Shown: positions 45,140 to 55,171, counted from the first letter of the stretch. The stretch: 64,000 nucleotides of DNA from Streptomyces sp. NBC_00250 (GCF_036192275.1 NZ_CP108088.1:5705501-5769500), one strand, 5' to 3'. The notes: generated from the letters alone by a model not told the origin. Numbers and translations are program-made.

Positions 45140-45568
45140 ATGCTGACCATCACCCGGGCCCTGTACGACCAGATCGTGGAGCACTCCCGCGCGGACCACC
45201 CCGACGAGGCCTGCGGCGTGGTCGCGGGTCCGGCCGGCACCGGGCGCCCCGAGCGCTTCATCCCGATGCTCAACGCCGCCCGCTCGCCCACGTTCTACGA
45301 GTTCGACTCCGCGGACCTGCTCAAGCTCTACCGGGAGATGGACGACCGGGACGAAGAGCCCGTCATCGTCTACCACTCGCACACCGCGACCGAGGCCTAC
45401 CCGTCCCGCACGGACATCTCGTACGCGAACGAGCCCCAGGCCCACTACGTCCTGGTCTCCACCGCCGACAGCGACGGCGCGGGCCCCTTCCAGTTCCGCT
45501 CCTTCACCATCGTCGAGGGCGTCGTGACGGAGGAAGAGGTCAAGGTCGTCGAGGAGTACGACGCCTGA
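45140..45568 (+). CDS. mec: JAMM/MPN+ zinc metalloprotease Mec (CysO-cysteine peptidase)
   Basis: 142-aa M67-family peptidase with a perfect JAMM site: Glu in DEACGVVAG and HSHTATEAYPSRTD (His79, His81, Ser89, Asp92; H-x-H-x7-S-x2-D). In Mycobacterium tuberculosis the homologue releases cysteine from the CysO-cysteine adduct made by CysM. Here cysO and cysM lie 3.3 kb downstream, separated by a cobalamin importer. Because CysO here ends GGMV, this enzyme may also remove the terminal MV (inference). It is followed at once by the cobalamin riboswitch. Confidence 0.9.
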   Translation: MLTITRALYDQIVEHSRADHPDEACGVVAGPAGTGRPERFIPMLNAARSPTFYEFDSADLLKLYREMDDRDEEPVIVYHSHTATEAYPSRTDISYANEPQAHYVLVSTADSDGAGPFQFRSFTIVEGVVTEEEVKVVEEYDA

Positions 45569-45638
45569 GACACTGGCCGGGACCAAGGGAGCGTCTCGTC
45601 GGTCAGGCCGGGCTCGCCCCGACCGACAAGACACCCCC

Positions 45639-45772
45639 GGGCGGCAGGACCCAGGAAGCCGGTGCGAATCCGGCACGGTCCCGCCACTGTGACCAGCGCC
45701 TCCGGGAGCTGGGAGCCAGGAACTGACCTGCCGCCTCTTCACCACCGATCGGGGACGTGGAAATCCCCGGAG
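45639..45772 (+). promoter_or_regulatory. Cobalamin (AdoCbl) riboswitch
   Basis: The conserved core is visible: GGAAGCCGGTGCGAATCCGGCACGG, then CCCGCCACTGTGA, then GGGAGCCAGGAACTGACC. P1 pairs GGCGGCAGG (45640-) with CCTGCCGCC (45727-45735). Downstream, GGGGA/TCCCC (45751-45767) forms a hairpin abutting the GGAGGAGG ribosome site of the binding-protein gene, a likely translation switch. It represses the importer when cobalamin is plentiful. Confidence 0.93.
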
Positions 45773-45785
45773 GAGGCACTCCGCC

Positions 45786-46760
45786 ATGACCTGGCCCCGC
45801 CGTACCCTGCTGCCCGCCGCCGCCCTGCTCCCGCTCCTCGCCGCCTGCTCCACGGCCCCCGAGAAGCCGGCCCCCGCCGCGAAGCCCGCACCGGGATTCC
45901 CGTACACCGTCTCCAACTGCGGTGTGAAGACGACGTACCAGGCCCCGCCACAGCGCGCGGTCACCATGAACCAGCACGTCACCGAGGTCATGCTCGCCCT
46001 CGGCCTGGAGAAGTCCCTCGTCGGCACCGCCTACCTCGACGACGCGATCCTCCCCGCGTACAAGAAGGCGTACGACTCCGTCCCCGTCCTCGCGAAGGAG
46101 TACCCCTCCAAGGAGGCCCTGCTCGCCGCGAACCCCGACTTCGTGTACGGCGGATACTCCTCCGCCTTCGCCGAGAAGGACGGCCGCAGCCGCGACGACC
46201 TGAAGCGCGCGGGCATCGACACCCGACTCAACACCGAGTACTGCCCGTCCGGTTCGGCCTCCGTCGACGACCTCTACCGCGAAGTCCGCGAGACCGGCCG
46301 GACGTTCGGCGTCGCCGACCGGGCCGAGACCTGGATCCGCGAGGCGCGCGGGACCGTCGCCGCCGCCGAGAAGCGCCTCAAGGACGCCGCACCCGTCTCC
46401 GTCTTCGTCTACGACAGCGGCGACAAGACCGCCTTCACCGCCGGCGGGAAGGGCATCGGCAACGAGCTCATCACCCGCGCCGGCGGCCGCAACGTCTTCG
46501 CCGACCTCGACAAGTCCTTCGGCGACGCCACCTGGGAACAGGTCGTCGCCCGCAAGCCCGAGGTCGTCGTCATCTACGACTACGGCTCCACCACCGTCGA
46601 ACAGAAGAAGAAGCGGCTCCTCGACGACCCGGCGCTGAAGGACGTCCCCGCGATCAAGAACCGCCGGTTCGCCGTCATGCCGCTCTCCGACACCGTCCTC
46701 GGCGTCCGCGTCCCCGCCGCCGTCGACAAGCTGGCCGCCCAGCTCCACCCGACCCGATGA
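45786..46760 (+). CDS. btuF: Cobalamin ABC transporter substrate-binding lipoprotein (BtuF-like)
   Basis: 324-aa TroA/FecB-fold periplasmic-binding lipoprotein: signal peptide with lipobox LLAAC (Cys about 21), two lobes joined by a long helix. Recognition segments: RAVTMNQHVTEVMLALGLEKSLVGTAY, LLAANPDFVYGG and the C-terminal FAVMPLSDTVLGVRVPAAVDKLA. Located directly after the cobalamin riboswitch, so cobalamin or cobinamide is the probable ligand, though FecB-fold proteins also bind siderophores. The stop overlaps the permease ATG (ATGA). Confidence 0.88.
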   Translation: MTWPRRTLLPAAALLPLLAACSTAPEKPAPAAKPAPGFPYTVSNCGVKTTYQAPPQRAVTMNQHVTEVMLALGLEKSLVGTAYLDDAILPAYKKAYDSVPVLAKEYPSKEALLAANPDFVYGGYSSAFAEKDGRSRDDLKRAGIDTRLNTEYCPSGSASVDDLYREVRETGRTFGVADRAETWIREARGTVAAAEKRLKDAAPVSVFVYDSGDKTAFTAGGKGIGNELITRAGGRNVFADLDKSFGDATWEQVVARKPEVVVIYDYGSTTVEQKKKRLLDDPALKDVPAIKNRRFAVMPLSDTVLGVRVPAAVDKLAAQLHPTR

Positions 46761-47848
46761 GCGTGGCCCTCCGCGAGACCGGGACCCGGACCCCCGTCCG
46801 GGCCCCGGCCCCCGCACGCCCCCTCCGGTACGTCCTGGTCGTCGCCGGACTGATCCTCGCCCTCGCCGCCGCCGCGACCGCCTCGCTCGCCCTCGGCTCC
46901 GTCCGCATCCCGCCCGGCCAGGTCCTCGACGCCCTCACCGGGCGGGCCGGGCCCTCCCCGTACCGGACGATCGTCCTCGACGTACGGCTGCCCCGCGTCC
47001 TGCTCGGCGCGGTCGTCGGCGCAGGACTCGCCGTCGTCGGCGCCGTCCTCCAGGCCCTCGTCCGCAACCGGCTCGCCGACCCCTTCCTCCTCGGGATCTC
47101 CTCCGGCGCCTCCGCCGGAGCCGTCCTCGTCCTGGTCGTGGGCGGCGGAGCCGGCCTGGTCGGAGGAGTGACCACCACCCTCGCCCTGCCCGCCGGGGCC
47201 TTCGTGGGCGCCCTGCTCTCCCTCGTCCTCGTCTACGGGCTCGCGCGCCGCGGCGGCACCCTGACCAGCACCCGGCTCGTGCTCGCCGGGGTCGCCGTCT
47301 CCTACATCCTGTCCGCGCTCGCCACCCTGCTCCTGGTCGTCGCAGGACGCCCCGAACAGTTCCAGGAGGCCATGTACTGGTCCCTCGGCGGCCTCGGCAG
47401 CGCCCGCTGGGACACCCTGGCCCTGCCCGCCGCCGTCCTGGCCCTCGGCGTCGGCGTCCTCCTCACCCTCGCCCGCCCGCTCGACCTGCTCCTCGTCGGC
47501 GAGGAGCAGGCCACCGTCCTCGGCCTCGACACCGCCCGCTTCCGCGCCGCCGTCTTCGTCCTGGCCTCCCTCGTCACCGCCGTCATGGTCGCCGCCAGCG
47601 GAGCCGTCGGCTTCGTCGGCCTGATGGCCCCGCACGCCGCCCGGCTCGCCGTCGGCGCCCCGCACCGCCGGCTCCTCCCCGTCGCCGCGCTCGGCGGAGC
47701 GCTCGCCCTGGTCCTCGCCGACCTCGGCGCCCGGACCGTCGCCGCACCCCAGGACATTCCCGTCGGCGTCCTCACCGCGCTCACCGGCGGCCCGTTCCTC
47801 CTCTGGCTGATGCGCCGCCGCCCGGGCTCGGAAGGAGCGGCCCTGTGA
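46757..47848 (+). CDS. btuC: Cobalamin ABC transporter permease (BtuC/FecCD)
   Basis: 363-aa FecCD-family permease with about ten transmembrane helices. Motifs: VRLPRVLLGAVVGAGLAVVGAVLQALVRNRLADPFLLGISSGAS and the coupling region GAVGFVGLMAPHAARLAVG. Starts inside the stop of the binding-protein gene and ends in the GTGA of the ATPase gene, so the three are translated as one unit under the riboswitch. Confidence 0.92.
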   Translation: MSVALRETGTRTPVRAPAPARPLRYVLVVAGLILALAAAATASLALGSVRIPPGQVLDALTGRAGPSPYRTIVLDVRLPRVLLGAVVGAGLAVVGAVLQALVRNRLADPFLLGISSGASAGAVLVLVVGGGAGLVGGVTTTLALPAGAFVGALLSLVLVYGLARRGGTLTSTRLVLAGVAVSYILSALATLLLVVAGRPEQFQEAMYWSLGGLGSARWDTLALPAAVLALGVGVLLTLARPLDLLLVGEEQATVLGLDTARFRAAVFVLASLVTAVMVAASGAVGFVGLMAPHAARLAVGAPHRRLLPVAALGGALALVLADLGARTVAAPQDIPVGVLTALTGGPFLLWLMRRRPGSEGAAL

Positions 47849-48630
47849 CCGAACTGCGCCTGCGGGGCCTCTCGTACGAGAACAGGCTCCGCTCCGTCGA
47901 CCTCACCGTCCGCCCCGGCGAGACCGTCGGCCTCATCGGCCCCAACGGCAGCGGCAAGACCACCCTCCTGCGCTGCGTCTACGGCACCCTCGCCCCCACC
48001 GCCGGACAGGCTCTCCTCGACGGCGACGACCTCCACACCCTCGGCCCCAAGGCCCGCGCCCGCCGCGTCGCCACCGTCCCCCAGGACAGCGCCGTCGAGT
48101 TCGAACTCACCGTCGGCGAACTCGTCGCCCTCGGGCGCTCCCCGCACAAACGGTTCTGGGAGGGCGACACCGGCGCCGACCGGGAGCGCGCCGGGGCCGC
48201 CCTCGCCCGCGTCGGCCTCGCGGACCTCGCCGACCGCCCGTACCCCACCCTCTCCGGCGGCGAACGCCAACGCGCCCTCGTCGCCCGCGCCCTCGTCCAG
48301 GACCCGGCCCTGCTCGTCCTCGACGAACCCACCAACCACCTGGACATCCGCCACCAGCTCGACGTCCTCTCCCTCGTCCGCACCCTGGGCACCACCAACC
48401 TGCTCGCCCTCCACGACCTCAACCTGGCGGGGGCGTACTGCGACCGGATCTACGTCCTGGAGCGAGGAAGGCTCGTCACCGGCGGCACCCCCGGCGAGGT
48501 CCTCACCCCCGCCCTCCTGGAGGCGGTCTACGGGGTGGACGCCGAGGTCATCCCGCATCCGAGGACCGGCAGCCCGACCGTCCTCTACCAGCACCGTCCG
48601 GCAGGCGGTCAGGAACCATCCACCATGTGA
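47845..48630 (+). CDS. btuD: Cobalamin ABC transporter ATPase (BtuD-like)
   Basis: 261-aa ABC ATPase: Walker A GPNGSGKTT (about 32-40), Q-loop VPQDSAVEF, signature LSGGERQR, Walker B LLVLDEPTNHLD and switch His in LALHDLN. Most like FecE/BtuD importers. Start GTG in the upstream stop. Last gene of the btuFCD-type operon; only 44 bp separate it from the leader peptide of cysO. Confidence 0.93.
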   Translation: MTELRLRGLSYENRLRSVDLTVRPGETVGLIGPNGSGKTTLLRCVYGTLAPTAGQALLDGDDLHTLGPKARARRVATVPQDSAVEFELTVGELVALGRSPHKRFWEGDTGADRERAGAALARVGLADLADRPYPTLSGGERQRALVARALVQDPALLVLDEPTNHLDIRHQLDVLSLVRTLGTTNLLALHDLNLAGAYCDRIYVLERGRLVTGGTPGEVLTPALLEAVYGVDAEVIPHPRTGSPTVLYQHRPAGGQEPSTM

Positions 48631-48674
48631 GATCACATTCCGAAACCCGGACCGGGAATCGATACGATGAGCCC

Positions 48675-50118
<1,444 letters not shown>

Positions 50119-50166
50119 GCCCTCACCCCCGCTGCCCGAACCCGCACCACCCGGCCCCGCGGCACG

Positions 50167-50652
50167 CTAGCGCGCGAGATGGCGGACCTGGTCCCAGACG
50201 ACCGGGTCCGCCATCCCCGCTTTCCGCCGGAAATCCGAGACCGGCACCTCGCGCAGCTCGTCCGTCTCCAGAAAGCTCGGCCGCCCCTGCGCGTCGCCCA
50301 CCGCACCCGGCGGCAGCGCGATCACACCCGGCCGCTCGTCGTGGTACTTGCTGGTGATCTTGGCGACGAGCGCGCTCTTCCCCCGTACGGACAGCACCAG
50401 GCAGGGCCGGTCCTTCGAACCGGGACCGTCCTCGAAGGGCACGTCCGCCCACCAGATCTCGGCGGCGTGCGGCAACCGCGACGGAGCCTTCCGCGGCCCG
50501 GTGGGCCGACCGGGCGGCCGGGTCGGCGGCCGGGTCCGTCCCGACGGGCGTCCCGACGAGCGCCGCGACGACCGCCGCCACCCGTCGGCGAGCGCCACGA
50601 CCAGCGCGATCACCACGACCGCGACCAGCGCGGGCCACCACGACGTGTCCAT
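50167..50652 (-). CDS. Membrane-anchored PemK/MazF-like protein
   Basis: 161-aa. N-terminal transmembrane helix (WWPALVAVVVIALVVALA), then an Arg/Pro/Ser-rich linker (residues ~25-60) and a C-terminal PemK/MazF-like domain (EIWWADVPFEDGPGSKDRPCLVLSVRG ... VAKITSKYHDERPGVIALP ... LREVPVSDFRRKAG). MazF toxins cut mRNA; the core motif order is retained (RPCLVL strand, ITS, E-T-DEL). No antitoxin gene precedes or follows it. The tether would place it at the membrane, facing the cytoplasm. Actual toxicity is not shown. Confidence 0.75.
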   Translation of the reverse strand: MDTSWWPALVAVVVIALVVALADGWRRSSRRSSGRPSGRTRPPTRPPGRPTGPRKAPSRLPHAAEIWWADVPFEDGPGSKDRPCLVLSVRGKSALVAKITSKYHDERPGVIALPPGAVGDAQGRPSFLETDELREVPVSDFRRKAGMADPVVWDQVRHLAR

Positions 50653-50855
50653 ACCTCAAGACGGTACCGGCGCGCGGCTCACTCCGCCGCAACGGCCCGC
50701 CATCCATCCGAACCGGTGACAGAGCCCGTGAGTTCGCCCACAACGGGCCACCACGAAGGAGCGACAGGCCCTGGAGCGCCTTACGCTCGACAGACCGCAC
50801 AGCCTCCCCCTTCCTCAGCGCGCTTTCCGTATCCGTCCACGGAGGTTCCCGCTCC

Positions 50856-51608
50856 ATGAAGCTCACCGTCGTCGGCTGCTCCGGGTCGTTCCCGTCCGCG
50901 GATTCGGCCTGTTCGAGCTACCTCGTCGAGGCCGACGGCTTCCGGCTGCTCCTCGACATGGGCAACGGCGCCCTGGGCGAGCTGCAGCGACACATCGGTC
51001 TGTACGACCTCGACGCGATCTTCCTCAGCCATCTGCACGCCGACCACTGCATCGACATGTGCGGGTACTTCGTCGCCCGCTACTACCGGCACGAGGGCGG
51101 CCGCTGCGACGCGATCCCCGTCTACGCGCCGGAGGGCGCCGAGCAGCGTCTGACCACGGCGTACGCGGACACCCCGTCCCCCACCTCGATGAGCGAGGTC
51201 TTCGACTTCCGCACCCTGAAGTCGGAGGCCTTCGAGATCGGCCCGTTCTCCGTCCGTACGGAGAAGGTGTGCCACCCGGTCGAGGCGTACGGCATCCGGG
51301 TCGAGCACAACGGCCGCTCGCTCACGTACTCCGGGGACACCGGGGTCTGCGAGTCGCTGCACAAGCTCGCCGAGGGCACCGACCTCTTCCTCTGCGAGGC
51401 CTCCTTCACCCACGGCAAGGAGGACATCCCGGCCCTCCACCTCAACGGCCGGGAGGCTGGGGCGGAGGCCGCCCGCTCGTCGGCGGGCCGGCTCGTCCTC
51501 ACCCACATCCCGCCGTGGACGGACGGCGAGCAGAACCTGGCGGACGCGCGCCAGGTGTACTCGGGCCCGTCCGAGCTGGCGAGGCCGGGCGCGGTCTACG
51601 AGATCTGA
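50856..51608 (+). CDS. MBL-fold hydrolase (ribonuclease Z-like)
   Basis: 250-aa metallo-beta-lactamase-fold protein. Metal motif HLHADHCIDM (His-x-His-x-Asp-His), further ligands in VCHPVEAYG, YSGDTGVCE and LTHIPPW. The opening KLTVVGCSGSFPSADSACSSYLVEADGFRLLLDMGNG is typical of single-domain actinobacterial MBL hydrolases of the RNase Z/phosphonate type. The substrate cannot be assigned. Downstream 17-bp hairpin separates it from nagE2. Confidence 0.88.
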   Translation: MKLTVVGCSGSFPSADSACSSYLVEADGFRLLLDMGNGALGELQRHIGLYDLDAIFLSHLHADHCIDMCGYFVARYYRHEGGRCDAIPVYAPEGAEQRLTTAYADTPSPTSMSEVFDFRTLKSEAFEIGPFSVRTEKVCHPVEAYGIRVEHNGRSLTYSGDTGVCESLHKLAEGTDLFLCEASFTHGKEDIPALHLNGREAGAEAARSSAGRLVLTHIPPWTDGEQNLADARQVYSGPSELARPGAVYEI

Positions 51609-51625
51609 GACTCTCCTCCGACAAC

Positions 51626-51665
51626 GGGAAGGGCCCCGGAACCATGCGGTTCCGGGGCCCTTCCG
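51626..51665. terminator. Bidirectional hairpin terminator
   Basis: Perfect 17-bp stem (GGAAGGGCCCCGGAACC / GGTTCCGGGGCCCTTCC) with ATGC loop, lying between the convergent MBL-hydrolase and nagE2 genes; can serve both. Confidence 0.85.
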
Positions 51666-51681
51666 TGCTGCGGGACGAGGC

Positions 51682-52947
51682 TCACGCCTTGGTGAGGTCC
51701 TCGATCTCGGCCTCGGGCTCGCGGCCCGGGGTGGCGAGGTTGAACTTGGTGATCGCGAAGCGGAAGACCACGTAGTAGATCGCCGCGAAGACGAGACCGA
51801 TCGGGATGATCAGCCAGGGCTTGGAGGCGTACGTCCAGTTCAGGAAGTAGTCCAGAGCACCCGCGGAGAAGGTGAAGCCGTGGTGCACGCCGAGGGCCGA
51901 GGTGATGACCATCGAGGCGGCGGTGAGCACCGCGTGGATCACGTACAGCAGGGGCGCCAGGAACATGAACGCGAACTCGATGGGCTCGGTGATGCCCGTG
52001 ACGAAGGAGGTCAGGGCGAGCGAGAACATCATGCCGCCGACGACCTTGCGGCGCTCGGGGCGGGCGGCGTGGGTGATCGCGAGGGCGACGGCCGGGAGCG
52101 CGAACATCATGATCGGGAAGAAGCCGGACATGAACTGACCGGCGGACGGGTCACCGTGGAAGAAGCGCGGCAGGTCGCCGTGCCAGACGGCACCGGAGGA
52201 GTCGGTGAAGGTGCCGATCTCCTGCCAGGCGACGGTGTTCACGAACTGGTGCATGCCGACCGGGAGCAGACCGCGGTTGATGGCGCCGAAGATGCCGGAG
52301 CCGAGGGCGCCGAGGCTGGTCATCCAGTTGCCGAAGTCGGTGATCAGGTTGCCGACGGGCTCCCAGAGGAGGCCGAAGAGAACACCCATGACGGTGCCGA
52401 CGAAGGCCATGAGGATCGGGACGAGACGGCGGCCGTTGAAGAAGCCGAGCCAGTCGACCAGCTTGGTGCGGTGGAACCGCTGCCAGACGACGGCGCCGAG
52501 CAGACCCATGATGATGCCGCCGAAGACCTTGGGGTCGTTGTACGTCGCGGCGACGTCGACACCCTTGTTCGCGGTCGTGTTGACGACGGCCTCGCTGACC
52601 GGGAACGCCTTGAGGACGCTCGAGTAGACGAGGAAGCCGACAAGGGCGGCGAGGGCGGTGGAGCCGTCGGCCTTCTTGGCGAAGCCGATCGCGATGCCGA
52701 CGCAGAACAGCAGCGGCATGTTGGCGAAGACCGCGTCTCCGGCGGAGGCGAAGACCGTGGCGACCTTGCCCCAGCCGAGGCCGTCGGCGCCGAAGACGTC
52801 GGGCTGGCCGAGACGGAGCAAGATACCCGCGGCCGGCAGAACGGCGATCGGCAGCTGCAGGCTGCGACCGACCTTCTGCAGGCCCTGGAACAGGCCGGAT
52901 CCGCGCTTCTTCGCGGGAGCGGCGGCCTGGGCGGTGGCCGTACTCAT
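51682..52947 (-). CDS. nagE2: N-acetylglucosamine PTS permease EIIC (NagE2-type)
   Basis: 421-aa EIIC of the PTS glucose/GlcNAc family with about 10 helices. Motifs: LFQGLQKVGRSLQLPIAVLPAAGILLRLG, KLVDWLGFFNGRRLVPIL and VTGITEPIEFAFMFLAPLLYVIHAVL. It imports and, with EIIB, phosphorylates GlcNAc. ATG 52947 has GGAGG 6-7 bases upstream; an extension to 52968 lacks a site. Three dre-like sites lie 75-120 bp upstream, so control by DasR is expected. The S. coelicolor gene at this position is nagE2 (recollection). Confidence 0.93.
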   Translation of the reverse strand: MSTATAQAAAPAKKRGSGLFQGLQKVGRSLQLPIAVLPAAGILLRLGQPDVFGADGLGWGKVATVFASAGDAVFANMPLLFCVGIAIGFAKKADGSTALAALVGFLVYSSVLKAFPVSEAVVNTTANKGVDVAATYNDPKVFGGIIMGLLGAVVWQRFHRTKLVDWLGFFNGRRLVPILMAFVGTVMGVLFGLLWEPVGNLITDFGNWMTSLGALGSGIFGAINRGLLPVGMHQFVNTVAWQEIGTFTDSSGAVWHGDLPRFFHGDPSAGQFMSGFFPIMMFALPAVALAITHAARPERRKVVGGMMFSLALTSFVTGITEPIEFAFMFLAPLLYVIHAVLTAASMVITSALGVHHGFTFSAGALDYFLNWTYASKPWLIIPIGLVFAAIYYVVFRFAITKFNLATPGREPEAEIEDLTKA

Positions 52948-53021
52948 CAACTTCCTCCAGTAAGGCAAGGCGCCGCCAGAGGACAGTGGAAAGGGGGGAC
53001 GGCGACGTCTCGTGGAACGCG

Positions 53022-53067
53022 GTGGTCTGGACCGCGTGGTCTACACCAATGAGTGGTGTAGACCAGT
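53022..53067. promoter_or_regulatory. Cluster of three DasR operator (dre)-like sites upstream of nagE2
   Basis: dre core is TGGTCTAGACCA. Site C (53054-53065, TGGTGTAGACCA) and site B (53037-53048, TGGTCTACACCA) each differ by one base; site A (53023-53034, TGGTCTGGACCG) by two. Site starts are 14 and 17 bp apart. All lie 75-120 bp upstream of the nagE2 start. Confidence 0.85.
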
Positions 53068-53139
53068 TGTAGCACGTGAGACTTAGATAAGGAACCTGCG
53101 AATTTTGTGTGCTCAGCCATAGCTGGAAATGCACGACAT

Positions 53140-53172
53140 AAGGCCCCCGGACCGTCAGGTCCAGGGGCCTTT
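53140..53172 (-). terminator. Hairpin terminator after nagE1
   Basis: 14-bp stem AAGGCCCCCGGACC / GGTCCAGGGGCCTT, one mismatch, GTCA loop. Located beyond the nagE1 stop, before the nagE2 promoter region. Confidence 0.72.
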
Positions 53173-53235
53173 CGCGGGTCTTACGGGAGGGGCGAAAGCC
53201 TCGAAACGGTCAGGCTCTGCAGGGTGACCGCAGCG

Positions 53236-54534
53236 CTACTTGACGTTCTCCCGCTCCATCTCGTCCCCGACCTCGTCCGGCTCGCGGCCGGGCGTCTGGA
53301 GATTGAACTTGGTGATCGCGAACCGGAAGATCGCGTAGTAGACGACCGCGAACGCGAGACCGATCGGGATGATCAGCCACGGCTTCGTCGCGAGGCCCCA
53401 GTTGATCACGTAGTCGATCAGACCTGCCGAGAAGCTGAAGCCGTCCTTCACGCCGAGTGCCCAGGTCACGGCCATCGACACACCCGTGAGGACGGCGTGG
53501 ACCGCGAAGAGCAGCGGGGCGATGAAGAGGAACGAGTACTCGATCGGCTCGGTGATGCCGGTGACGAACGAGGTCAGCGCGACCGACAGCATCATGCCGC
53601 CGACCTCCTTGCGCCGGTGCGGCTTGGCACAGTGGGTGATCGCCAGCGCGGCCGCCGGAAGCGCGAACATCATGATCGGGAAGAAGCCCGTCAGGAACTG
53701 GCCGGCGTTCGGGTCGCCCGCGAGGAACATGGGGATGTCGCCGTGGACCGTCGTACCGTCCGGCTTCTCGTACGTGCCGAACTGGAACCAGATCGGCACG
53801 TTCAGGAACTGGTGCAGGCCGATGACGAGCAGCGCCCGGTTCGCCAGACCGAAGATGCCCGAACCCCACGAGCCGAGTCCGACCAGCCAGTCGCTGAAGT
53901 TCTCCAGGGCGTCACCGATCGGCGGCCAGATCCACAGGCACAGCGCGGCGAACGCGATCGCCACGAACGTCATGATGATCGGGACCAGGCGGCGGCCGTT
54001 GAAGAAGCCCAGCCAGTCGACCAGCTTCGTCCGGTGGTACCGCTGCCACAGGTACGCGGTGAGCAGACCCATGACGATGCCGCCGAAGACACCCGGATTC
54101 TGGTACGTGTAGCCCGCGAAGGAGTCGTCGACGGCGAGGCAGCCGCCGCTGATGTCCTTCGTCCCCGCCGGGCAGTCCTTCGGGAACTGGCGCAGCACGT
54201 TGAAGTAGACGAGGAAGCCGACGACCGCCGCGAGCGCGGTCGAACCGTCGGACTTCTTCGCCATGCCGATCGCGACACCGATGCAGAACAGCAGGGGCAG
54301 GCCGAGGTTGCCGTCGAGGAGCGCGCCACCGGCGCCCGCCATCACCTTGGCGACGTTGTCCCAGCCGAGACCCTCCGCGCCGAAGACGTCCGGCTGCCCG
54401 AGCCGGTTGATGATGCCCGCGGCCGGCAGGACGGCGATGGGGAGCTGGAGGCTGCGCCCCATCTTCTGGAGTCCCTGGAAGAGCCCGCCCCACACGGACT
54501 GCTTCGGCCGCGCCGGGGCGCTTTCCGTACTCAT
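53236..54534 (-). CDS. nagE1: N-acetylglucosamine PTS permease EIIC (NagE1-type)
   Basis: 432-aa paralogue of the neighbouring EIIC, sharing LQLPIAVLPAAGI, WLGFFNGRRLVPI and VTGITEPIEYSFLFIAPLLF. It differs by an insert with two Cys (RQFPKDCPAGTKDISGGCLAVDDSF, about residues 125-150) that could form an extracytoplasmic disulfide. ATG 54534 with GGGAGG upstream. A dre site lies 48 bp upstream in the nagE1/nagF divergent region. Transported sugar is inferred as GlcNAc from context. Confidence 0.92.
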   Translation of the reverse strand: MSTESAPARPKQSVWGGLFQGLQKMGRSLQLPIAVLPAAGIINRLGQPDVFGAEGLGWDNVAKVMAGAGGALLDGNLGLPLLFCIGVAIGMAKKSDGSTALAAVVGFLVYFNVLRQFPKDCPAGTKDISGGCLAVDDSFAGYTYQNPGVFGGIVMGLLTAYLWQRYHRTKLVDWLGFFNGRRLVPIIMTFVAIAFAALCLWIWPPIGDALENFSDWLVGLGSWGSGIFGLANRALLVIGLHQFLNVPIWFQFGTYEKPDGTTVHGDIPMFLAGDPNAGQFLTGFFPIMMFALPAAALAITHCAKPHRRKEVGGMMLSVALTSFVTGITEPIEYSFLFIAPLLFAVHAVLTGVSMAVTWALGVKDGFSFSAGLIDYVINWGLATKPWLIIPIGLAFAVVYYAIFRFAITKFNLQTPGREPDEVGDEMERENVK

Positions 54535-54581
54535 CGGCGTCCTCCCTGCCCGGAACGACCCGGGTCCGCATCTCGTTGCAC

Positions 54582-54597
54582 ACTGGTGTAGACCAGT
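54582..54597. promoter_or_regulatory. DasR operator (dre) between nagE1 and nagF
   Basis: 16-bp palindrome ACTGGTGTAGACCAGT with one difference from the core TGGTCTAGACCA. It serves nagE1 (48 bp) and possibly the divergent nagF (172 bp). Confidence 0.88.
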
Positions 54598-54769
54598 TGC
54601 GATAGGCTCCGGGAGCCCACTGAGGACAGGCCGCCGGTGATCGTCATCATTCGGCAGAACGGCGGCACTTGCCCGCATAGTTGGGCCAACCGTGGGTTAC
54701 CGTGACAAAGCGGACCACAGGTGCGCCGAGATTCGCGTGCGCGCGAACGGAACGGACAGGGAGAAACAC

Positions 54770-55003
54770 ATGGCCAGCAAGGCTGAGAAGATCGTCGCCG
54801 GGCTCGGCGGCATCGAGAACATCGAAGAGGTCGAAGGCTGCATCACCCGCCTGCGCACCGAGGTCGTGGACCCGTCCAAGGTCGACGAGGCCGCCCTCAA
54901 GGCCGCCGGCGCCCACGGCGTCGTCAAGATGGGCACCGCGATCCAGGTCGTCATCGGCACCGACGCCGACCCGATCGCCGCCGACATCGAAGACATGATG
55001 TAA
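54770..55003 (+). CDS. nagF: GlcNAc PTS phosphocarrier EIIB (NagF)
   Basis: 77-aa EIIB domain protein. The phosphorylated cysteine is Cys24 in VEGCITRLRTEV, followed by KAAGAHGVVKMG and VVIGTDADPIAADI, all PTS-GlcNAc EIIB signatures. It takes phosphate from EIIA and passes it to GlcNAc moving through NagE2/NagE1. ATG 54770 follows GGGAGAAAC. Divergent from nagE1; terminator hairpin 16 bp downstream. Confidence 0.95.
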   Translation: MASKAEKIVAGLGGIENIEEVEGCITRLRTEVVDPSKVDEAALKAAGAHGVVKMGTAIQVVIGTDADPIAADIEDMM

Positions 55004-55019
55004 GCAGCCGCATCAGCTG

Positions 55020-55051
55020 AAGGGCCCGTTCCGGCAGGGGAACGGGCCCTT
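55020..55051 (+). terminator. Hairpin terminator after nagF
   Basis: 13-bp perfect stem AAGGGCCCGTTCC / GGAACGGGCCCTT, loop GGCAGG, followed by T and C. Confidence 0.78.
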
Positions 55052-55065
55052 CGTCATGCCGCCAC

Positions 55066-55171
55066 CAGAGGAACGGCCCCGCACGACAACGGCAACGGGC
55101 CCCGGACCACAACGGCAACGGGCCCCGCACTGCAACGGAAACGGGCCCCTCACCACCACGGGAACGGCCCC
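55066..55171. repeat. Imperfect 23-bp tandem repeats upstream of rph
   Basis: Units at 55085-55107, 55108-55130 and 55131-55153 share ACAACGGCAACGGGCCCCG. Truncated units flank them on both sides (55066-55084, 55154-55171). The GGGAACGG...CCC words echo the arms of the nagF terminator just before. The array lies in the 195-bp gap, 27 bp before the rph start. Confidence 0.75.

Noticed and set aside
43307..46027. 906-aa minus frame opposite the permease and mec
   Set aside because: Antisense shadow covering three clear plus-strand features, including the riboswitch.
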